Shown here piece after piece: positions 52,060 through 57,301 of a stretch of 57,301 nt of DNA. The translations under genes and the position numbers were made by a program. Source of the DNA: a bacterium (GTDB lineage: Bacteria > Vulcanimicrobiota > Vulcanimicrobiia > Vulcanimicrobiales > Vulcanimicrobiaceae); assembly GCA_021778415.1 (NCBI GenBank), contig JAJYCL010000019.1:1-57301 (forward strand), given 5' to 3'. Below the pieces are notes generated by a model. That model was not told the DNA's origin and searched no databases. It worked only from the letters and a program-made list of their open reading frames with translations. Position 1 is the first letter of the stretch, and every line of letters begins with the position of its first letter.

Positions 52060-53880
52060 TCAATGTGGACTAGTTAACACCACAAGTGCATCGTTGGCTA
52101 CTTCTGCGATGGATTCGATGGGATTGGTGAGCCAGGCGATGGCGAGAATGACGTCTTCTCGCGAGCACGCTTGCTTCGAATTGCTCGCTTGCAACGCTGC
52201 GTCGACGAGAAGCATGGCGGCATCTACGGTGAGATGCGGTGCGTTTTCTGCTCCGCCTTCTTCTGCTGCCGTTCGCTGGGCATTCCAGCCCTCGCGCTGC
52301 AACAGTGCGGCGATGGTCTTCACACGTTTGGCTTGCCCGTGTTGACGTTGCCAGAGGAGATCGCCGAGCACATCGCTTGCGTACCCGGGAACGAGAATCG
52401 TTGCGCGCAATTCCACTGGGTTTGCGGCGACGTTGAGGAGCGCGACGAGATCCGATGTGGTCAGCGCGGTGACGCGGTGCGTTTGCAATTCACTCAGCAG
52501 TTCGGATTCATCGGAAAACGCTGGGCCGACGATTACGCCGTACTCGGCATGCAACTCGGCAATTTCTTTTGCGACTTCGGCGCAATCCGGCTGCGTAACA
52601 ATCGTTTTTGCCGTTTTACATTCGATCGCGACGCGATAGCCGAGCGGACCGAGGAGCGCATCGGCGACGCCGTCGGCTTGATCGTGGCCGCCAAGATGCG
52701 TGGCGAGAAAACCGAGTTGTGCAAATGCATCGCAGACGGCGATTTCAAATGCGGCGGGATCATCACCGGTGGCCGTGCTTGTGAGGCGATCGCACAGGGC
52801 TTGTGTTTGCGCTGCATCGGCTGGCGCACTTTGCGGCGTAAGATCGGGCCAATCATCGGCCGGCTCGTTAATACGGAAGTTGCGCTGTTCATCTTGGATG
52901 ATCGGCGATTTGCGGCCTCGCCCGATGGCGCGGGCGATATATTCGATTAAGGCGCTGTAGACGTATTTGCGCAGCGTCGTGGCGGGGATGAGCCCGCGTT
53001 TGATGGCCTCGGCACACAGCGTTTGTGCATCGCGGGCAATACCGTCGCTGAGGATTTCGATAGCGGCGTTGATGATACGGCCGCGCGGTTCGGGCGTGTG
53101 GCCTGAGGAGATGGCGATGGTTGCCTGAGGCAACGTTTGCGCGCCGATCTGCGCGAGGTGGTGTGCGAAGAGATCGCCATTGGCATCGAACCATCGAGAA
53201 AACGTTGCCGCAGTGGATACCACGGCATCGACGGTGGCGAGTTCATTCCAGGCAATCGGCGTGCACATCGGCAGCGACGATGCGCCGCGCACACTATAGG
53301 GGACCGCGCTATAACGGCCGCAGGCGTTGCTGGCGACGTGGATGTGAACGCGATTGGGATCGTGCGTATTCGGTTGATTGCTTAGCAACGTTGGGTGCGC
53401 GGCGACGAGAGGATTGACAACGCTATGCAGCCACGCGCGGACGGCGACGGCGTACGGTGCATCGGCGAGCGGAATCCAGAGGGCGATGCCGCCGATACCA
53501 TCGACGAGTGGAATGGCCGCGATGTGCTGGCGGGAGAGCGCTTCGCGCAGAATCGTTGCCGCTTGCCGAACGCGCGGCCACGGAACATCGCGCGGCTCGA
53601 TGAGAATGCGCGCGAAACGGAGGCGCTCCTCATCGCCGATGAGTCCGGCCCACGAGTGAAACTCGATTGCATCGAAGCGATGCACACACCACAAGAGTTT
53701 CTCTGCGCTCAGCGGCACATCGATGATGGCAAAATGCGCCTGGCCGTGCAGGCCGGGCGGAAAATTTGCGTACACGATGGGTTCGCCGGCGAATTGCGCG
53801 GCGATCAAGGGCCCAGCAATTTTATAGTGGGCGAGAACATGCGGTAAAAGAGCCGCATCATCAAATTTGCGAGCTTCCAT
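52060..53880 (-). CDS. dead LigD-type primase domain fused to Mrr-type nuclease
   Basis: The protein is 606 residues. Residues ~10-220 follow the LigD polymerase/primase domain step by step: LLPHVLAHYKIAGPLIAAQF, AIEFHSWAGLIGDEERLRFA, VPWPRVRQAATILREAL, GGIALWIPLAD, RVHIHVASN...AVPYSVRG, TPIAWNEL. The metal-binding residues are gone: the family FDLDP is ILIEP (residues ~92-96) and the third Asp in FIDYL is His181. Residues ~268-340 look like a winged-helix (HARE-type) linker. Residues ~375-480 are a restriction-type fold (FEIAVCDAFAQLGF...QADGVADALL...YRVAIECKTAK), giving a D-ExK site at about D403-D407, E420 and K422. It probably binds DNA ends or hybrids through the primase-like part and cuts with the nuclease part. 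I place the start at the ATG at 53880. It may be a stand-alone defence gene. Confidence 0.8.
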   Translation of the reverse strand: MEARKFDDAALLPHVLAHYKIAGPLIAAQFAGEPIVYANFPPGLHGQAHFAIIDVPLSAEKLLWCVHRFDAIEFHSWAGLIGDEERLRFARILIEPRDVPWPRVRQAATILREALSRQHIAAIPLVDGIGGIALWIPLADAPYAVAVRAWLHSVVNPLVAAHPTLLSNQPNTHDPNRVHIHVASNACGRYSAVPYSVRGASSLPMCTPIAWNELATVDAVVSTAATFSRWFDANGDLFAHHLAQIGAQTLPQATIAISSGHTPEPRGRIINAAIEILSDGIARDAQTLCAEAIKRGLIPATTLRKYVYSALIEYIARAIGRGRKSPIIQDEQRNFRINEPADDWPDLTPQSAPADAAQTQALCDRLTSTATGDDPAAFEIAVCDAFAQLGFLATHLGGHDQADGVADALLGPLGYRVAIECKTAKTIVTQPDCAEVAKEIAELHAEYGVIVGPAFSDESELLSELQTHRVTALTTSDLVALLNVAANPVELRATILVPGYASDVLGDLLWQRQHGQAKRVKTIAALLQREGWNAQRTAAEEGGAENAPHLTVDAAMLLVDAALQASNSKQACSREDVILAIAWLTNPIESIAEVANDALVVLTSPH

Positions 53881-54092
53881 AGCGTGGTTGTCGCCAGCGT
53901 ATTCGCTTTGGCCTGCCGCCAACGGCCGAGCGACTCGGGCATTCGATCGGCCGCTCACGTCGCGGCAAGGGTCTCTCTCGCAAAGACATCGATTCGGTGG
54001 TGCGCGAATTGCGTGGGCCGTCGGCAAGTTGGTGACGAGCGATGCGGCGTTTTATCGTCGCGCGTTTTCTGCTCTCACGGTGATCGACGTTC

Positions 54093-54588
54093 GCGCCCTT
54101 CGAGACGCGCACTTCGTGCGCTCCTCAGGGTGACAGCATACTGTCATGCTGAGCCCTTCGAGACGCACGCTGCGCGTGCTCCTCAGGGTGACAGGGTTCC
54201 GTCATGCTGAGGAGCGAGCGAAGCGAGCGTCTCGAAGCATGAGGAGCGATGCGTAGCATCGCGTCTCGAAGCATCATTACAATGGAGCACGCGAAGCGTG
54301 CAACATTTTTTGCGGCCCTTCGAGACGATGTCATCCTGAGCGAGCGAAGCGAGTCGAAGGGCTCAGGGTGACAGGAGGGGCCGCGCCCTTTGGGCGCTCC
54401 TCAGGGTGACAATGCTTTCTGTCATGCTGAGGAGCGAGCAAAGCGAGCGTCTCGAAGCATCATCAAACGGAGCACGCGTAGCGTGCAACATTTTTTGCGG
54501 CCCTTCGAGACGCGCCCTTTGGGCGCTCCTCAGGGTGACAGGGGGCCCTTCGCGACGCTCGCTTTGCTCGCTCCTCAGGGTGACAGAG
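54093..54588. repeat. REP-like palindromic repeat cluster 5
   Basis: About nine units between divergent genes. Besides the usual stems it holds variants with GAGCGAGCGAAGCGAGCG, where the inner arms no longer pair simply, and a composite GATGTCATCCTGAGCGAGCG form. Bases 53881-54092 before it show no gene. Confidence 0.95.
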
Positions 54589-54642
54589 GGGGAATATGGG
54601 GTTGGATGGAGATTTGAATAGGGTGAGCGTTTTTGGGAGTGC

Positions 54643-55971
54643 GTGGTGACGGATCTTTTGTTGGCGGATCGGGTGCAGTTTGCGTTTACGGTGATGTTCC
54701 ATTACCTGTTCCCGATTGGGACGATGGGCTTGGCGCCGTTCATTGCGTGGTATACGTGGCGCGCGAGCCGAGGCGATAGCGACGCGGCGAAGATCGCGAC
54801 GTTTTGGACCAAAATTTTTGCCGTGAACTTCGCCATTGGCGTGGTGACCGGCATTCCGATGGAGTTTCAATTCGGGACGAATTGGGCTGCGTTTTCGGCG
54901 AAAGCAGGGAGCGTCATCGGGCAGCCTCTGGCGATGGAAGGGCTCTTCGCCTTCTTCTTAGAGTCGATTTTTCTCGGTATTCTGCTTTATGGACGGACAT
55001 CAGTTTCTTCGCGATTGTACACGCTCTCGGCGGTGATGGTTTGGCTCGGTTCGTGGCTTTCGGGATTTTTTATCGTCGCGACGGATGCATGGATGCAACA
55101 TCCGGTCGGCTATCGCATTGCTAGCGATGGCCGCATTGAATTGAGCAGTTTGTGGCTCGTGCTCACGAACGCATACGCGTGGTGGCAATATGCGCACGTG
55201 CTTGCCGGTGCGATGATTGCCGGCGGTGCGATTGTGGCCGGAATTGGCGCGTACTATGTGCTTTCGCGTCGCGATGAGACGTATGGGAAACGGTTTGTTC
55301 GCGCCGGCGTGATGACGCTGGCGGTGTTCTCGATGATCGCGATTTTTCCGACGGGGGATCGCAATAGTGCAGATGTCACCGCGTATCAACCGATAAAACT
55401 TGCGGCGATGGAAGGGCTGTTTGAGAGTACGGACGGCGCACCGTTGGCGATTATCGGCATGCCCGACACGCAGCATCGCATGCTCATTGATCCCGTGTTC
55501 GTTCCGAATGTGTTGAGTTTTCTCGCGTATGGAAATTTCACGGCGAATGTTCGTGGCCTGACGGCCTACGCAACGGAGTTATGGCCGCCGGTGGAGCTGA
55601 CGTATTACGCCTATCATGTGATGGTTGGACTCGGAACGATTTTTGTGGGCACGGGTTTTCTTGGCGTGGCGCTGTTGTGGTGGAAGCGGCTGTATTCGCA
55701 GCGTGCGATGTTGTGGCTACTGCTTCTGCTCATGCCGTTTCCGTATATTGCCAATGAAGCAGGATGGGTGGTGACCGAAGTTGGCCGCCAGCCGTGGATT
55801 ATTTATGGCCTGATGAAAACCGCGCAAGGAACGTCGACAACCGTAGCGGCCGGCGAGACGCTCTTTACGCTGATCGGATTTATGGGCATGTATTTTTTAC
55901 TGGGCTTGCTCTTCGTGCTGCTGGTTCTGCGCGAAATTAGCATTGGCCCGTCGCATGAGGTAACGCGATGA
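54643..55971 (+). CDS. cydA: cytochrome bd quinol oxidase subunit I
   Basis: The 442-residue membrane protein starts at a GTG behind GGGAG. The N-terminal RVQFAFTVMFHYLFPIGTMG has the haem-ligand His, followed by GIPMEFQFGTNWAAFS, a short Q-loop and the GRQPWIIYGLMKT motif. CydA carries haems b558, b595 and d and oxidises quinol with oxygen as acceptor at high affinity. The length indicates a short Q-loop type. It pairs with cydB by an ATGA overlap. Confidence 0.96.
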   Translation: MVTDLLLADRVQFAFTVMFHYLFPIGTMGLAPFIAWYTWRASRGDSDAAKIATFWTKIFAVNFAIGVVTGIPMEFQFGTNWAAFSAKAGSVIGQPLAMEGLFAFFLESIFLGILLYGRTSVSSRLYTLSAVMVWLGSWLSGFFIVATDAWMQHPVGYRIASDGRIELSSLWLVLTNAYAWWQYAHVLAGAMIAGGAIVAGIGAYYVLSRRDETYGKRFVRAGVMTLAVFSMIAIFPTGDRNSADVTAYQPIKLAAMEGLFESTDGAPLAIIGMPDTQHRMLIDPVFVPNVLSFLAYGNFTANVRGLTAYATELWPPVELTYYAYHVMVGLGTIFVGTGFLGVALLWWKRLYSQRAMLWLLLLLMPFPYIANEAGWVVTEVGRQPWIIYGLMKTAQGTSTTVAAGETLFTLIGFMGMYFLLGLLFVLLVLREISIGPSHEVTR

Positions 55972-56951
55972 ATGTGCTTGCGTTCGCGTTGATTGGCTTT
56001 ATGCTCACGGCCTATGTGCTGCTCGATGGGTTCGATCTTGGCATCGGTGCGCTCACGCCGTTTGTTGCGCGAACCGATGCGGAGCGAGCGGCTTCGATGC
56101 AGGCGATCGGACCGTTTTGGAATGGCAACGAAGTGTGGTTGATTGCGGCCGGCGGTTCGTTGTTTGCGCTGTTTCCTGAGGCGTATGCATCTTCGTTTTC
56201 GGGATTTTATCTGCCATTCATGGTCGTGTTATGGCTGCTGATGTTTCGTGGCATCGCGATGGAATTGCGCTCGCATCTCGCAAGCGAGCTCTGGCATACG
56301 TTTTTCGATGCCGCGTTCGCTCTTGCTAGTGGATTGCTCGCGCTGATTTTCGGCGTCGCGATCGCCAATCTCGTGCGCGGGCTGCCGCTTGATGCGCATG
56401 GGTATTTTCACGGGACGTTCGCATTTCTGCTCAATCCCTATGCGCTCTTAGTTGGCGTATTTACCGTCGTTGCGTTGGCGCAGCATGGCGCCACGTTTTT
56501 AGTCGTTCGCGTTGATGGGCCACCGGCGGTGCGTGCAATGCGGGCGTTGCCGATGCTGATTGCGACGAGCGGAGTTCTGTTTGTGCTCGTGACGGCCGCG
56601 ACGTATTATGTGCGCTCGGGTGTTTTCGGACTCTCGTGGTTGTATGCGATGCCGCTGCTCTCGCTCGGCGCACTGGTGGCGATGCTTATTTTCGTGCGAA
56701 GCAAGAATACTCGTGCGGCGTTTTTTGCATCGTCGGCGTTTTTGCTGACGTTGATGATTGAGGCGGCCGGGACGCTCTTTCCGAATCTTTTGCCCTCGTA
56801 TCCCAGTGGGCACGGGCTTTCCATCTATCAGGCCGCACCGTCACACACGGCGCTTATCTCTGCGCTCATCATCACCATCGTCGGCATTATCGCCGTGATC
56901 GTCTACGGCAGCATCGTGCTCCCGAAAATGTTGCAACGCATCCGTCTGTAG
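55968..56951 (+). CDS. cydB: cytochrome bd quinol oxidase subunit II
   Basis: The 327-residue protein has about eight spans, the conserved YVLLDGFDLGIGAL, GPFWNGNEVWLIAAGGSLFA and FPEAYASSFSGFY segments, and a C-terminal SHTALISALIITIVG. It stabilises the haem d site with CydA. No cydX-like small subunit follows; a repeat cluster begins 30 bases after the stop. Confidence 0.96.
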   Translation: MNVLAFALIGFMLTAYVLLDGFDLGIGALTPFVARTDAERAASMQAIGPFWNGNEVWLIAAGGSLFALFPEAYASSFSGFYLPFMVVLWLLMFRGIAMELRSHLASELWHTFFDAAFALASGLLALIFGVAIANLVRGLPLDAHGYFHGTFAFLLNPYALLVGVFTVVALAQHGATFLVVRVDGPPAVRAMRALPMLIATSGVLFVLVTAATYYVRSGVFGLSWLYAMPLLSLGALVAMLIFVRSKNTRAAFFASSAFLLTLMIEAAGTLFPNLLPSYPSGHGLSIYQAAPSHTALISALIITIVGIIAVIVYGSIVLPKMLQRIRL

Positions 56952-56979
56952 GTTGCGTCGTGCCGACCCTTTCGGGACG

Positions 56980-57301
56980 ATGAAATCCTGAGCAAGCGCC
57001 CTTCGAGACGCGCACTACGTGCGCTCCTCAGGGTGACAGAGGCCCTTCGAGACGATGTCATCCTGAGCGAGCGCCCTTCGAGACGCGCACTGCGTGCGCT
57101 CCTCAGGGTGACAGGGTGCTGTCATGCTGAGGAGCGATGCGTAGCATCGCGTCTCGCCCTTCGAGACGCGCACTTTGTGCGCTCCTCAGGGTGACGGGGG
57201 CCCTTCGAGACGATGTCATCCTGAGCGAGCGCCCTTCGAGACGCGCACTGCGTGCGCTCCTCAGGGTGACAGGGTGCTGTCATGCTGAGGAGCGATGCGT
57301 A
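56980..57301. repeat. REP-like palindromic repeat cluster 6, runs off the window
   Basis: About eight units with stems GCGCAC/GTGCGC (loops TAC, TGC, TTT) and several half-units ending GATGTCATCCTGAGCGAGCG. The cluster continues past the end of the sequence. Confidence 0.93.

Overview
The window reads as a chromosomal segment of a Gram-negative (diderm) bacterium. Evidence: many Sec signal peptides and lipoboxes, a two-module periplasmic M16 peptidase, a cytochrome bd oxidase, and a coiled-coil protein-coaD-rsmD cluster with a peptidase M16 gene and recG close by. Codon choice, the style of the Rhs core and the dense palindromic repeats fit an uncultured acid-soil or peat lineage such as Eremiobacterota (WPS-2). 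That placement is an impression, not a demonstrated assignment.

Region 1 (1-17.1 kb, visibly AT-richer, almost all on the minus strand) is a graveyard of Rhs/YD-repeat polymorphic toxin tips. Short Rhs core fragments, toxin tips, small secreted, membrane or cytosolic immunity-like genes and IS3-family transposase scraps alternate. Several core fragments are frameshifted. At least four tip/immunity pairs are joined by ATGA stop-start overlaps. Two tips carry zincin-like motifs, one looks like a compact nuclease, and two neighbouring secreted proteins look like serpins. No complete Rhs gene is present. The island ends at an AbiE-type toxin-antitoxin pair (17.1-18.6 kb) whose toxin gene is broken.

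Region 2 (18.7-45.5 kb) is ordinary chromosome: malate:quinone oxidoreductase, thiolase, a thioredoxin-like protein, a DUF2249-Crp regulator, coaD, rsmD, a HAD phosphatase, an M16 peptidase, recG, a chemoreceptor, hisIE-hisF, a ketopantoate reductase, a GH16 lipoprotein, dienelactone hydrolase, an amino-acid-type binding protein, five tRNAs and a mobile mystery protein A/B (HTH plus Fic) pair. From 23.9 kb rightward, REP-like palindromic repeat clusters fill most larger intergenic gaps. They have constant flanks and covarying stems. One GIY-YIG nuclease gene has its 3' end built from this repeat.

Region 3 (45.5-54.0 kb) is a compact type II-C CRISPR-Cas locus: cas9-cas1-cas2 on the minus strand, a 9-repeat array after cas2, and a divergent tracrRNA upstream of cas9. 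The repeat carries its own extended -10 promoter and is read toward cas2. Immediately upstream of cas9 lies a diverged tandem copy of the first ~46 codons of cas9 that forms a closed 49-residue ORF. Next to the locus is a large protein that joins a catalytically dead LigD-type primase-polymerase domain, a winged-helix-like linker and an Mrr-type nuclease. Region 4 (54.6-57.3 kb) is cydAB, bracketed by repeat clusters.
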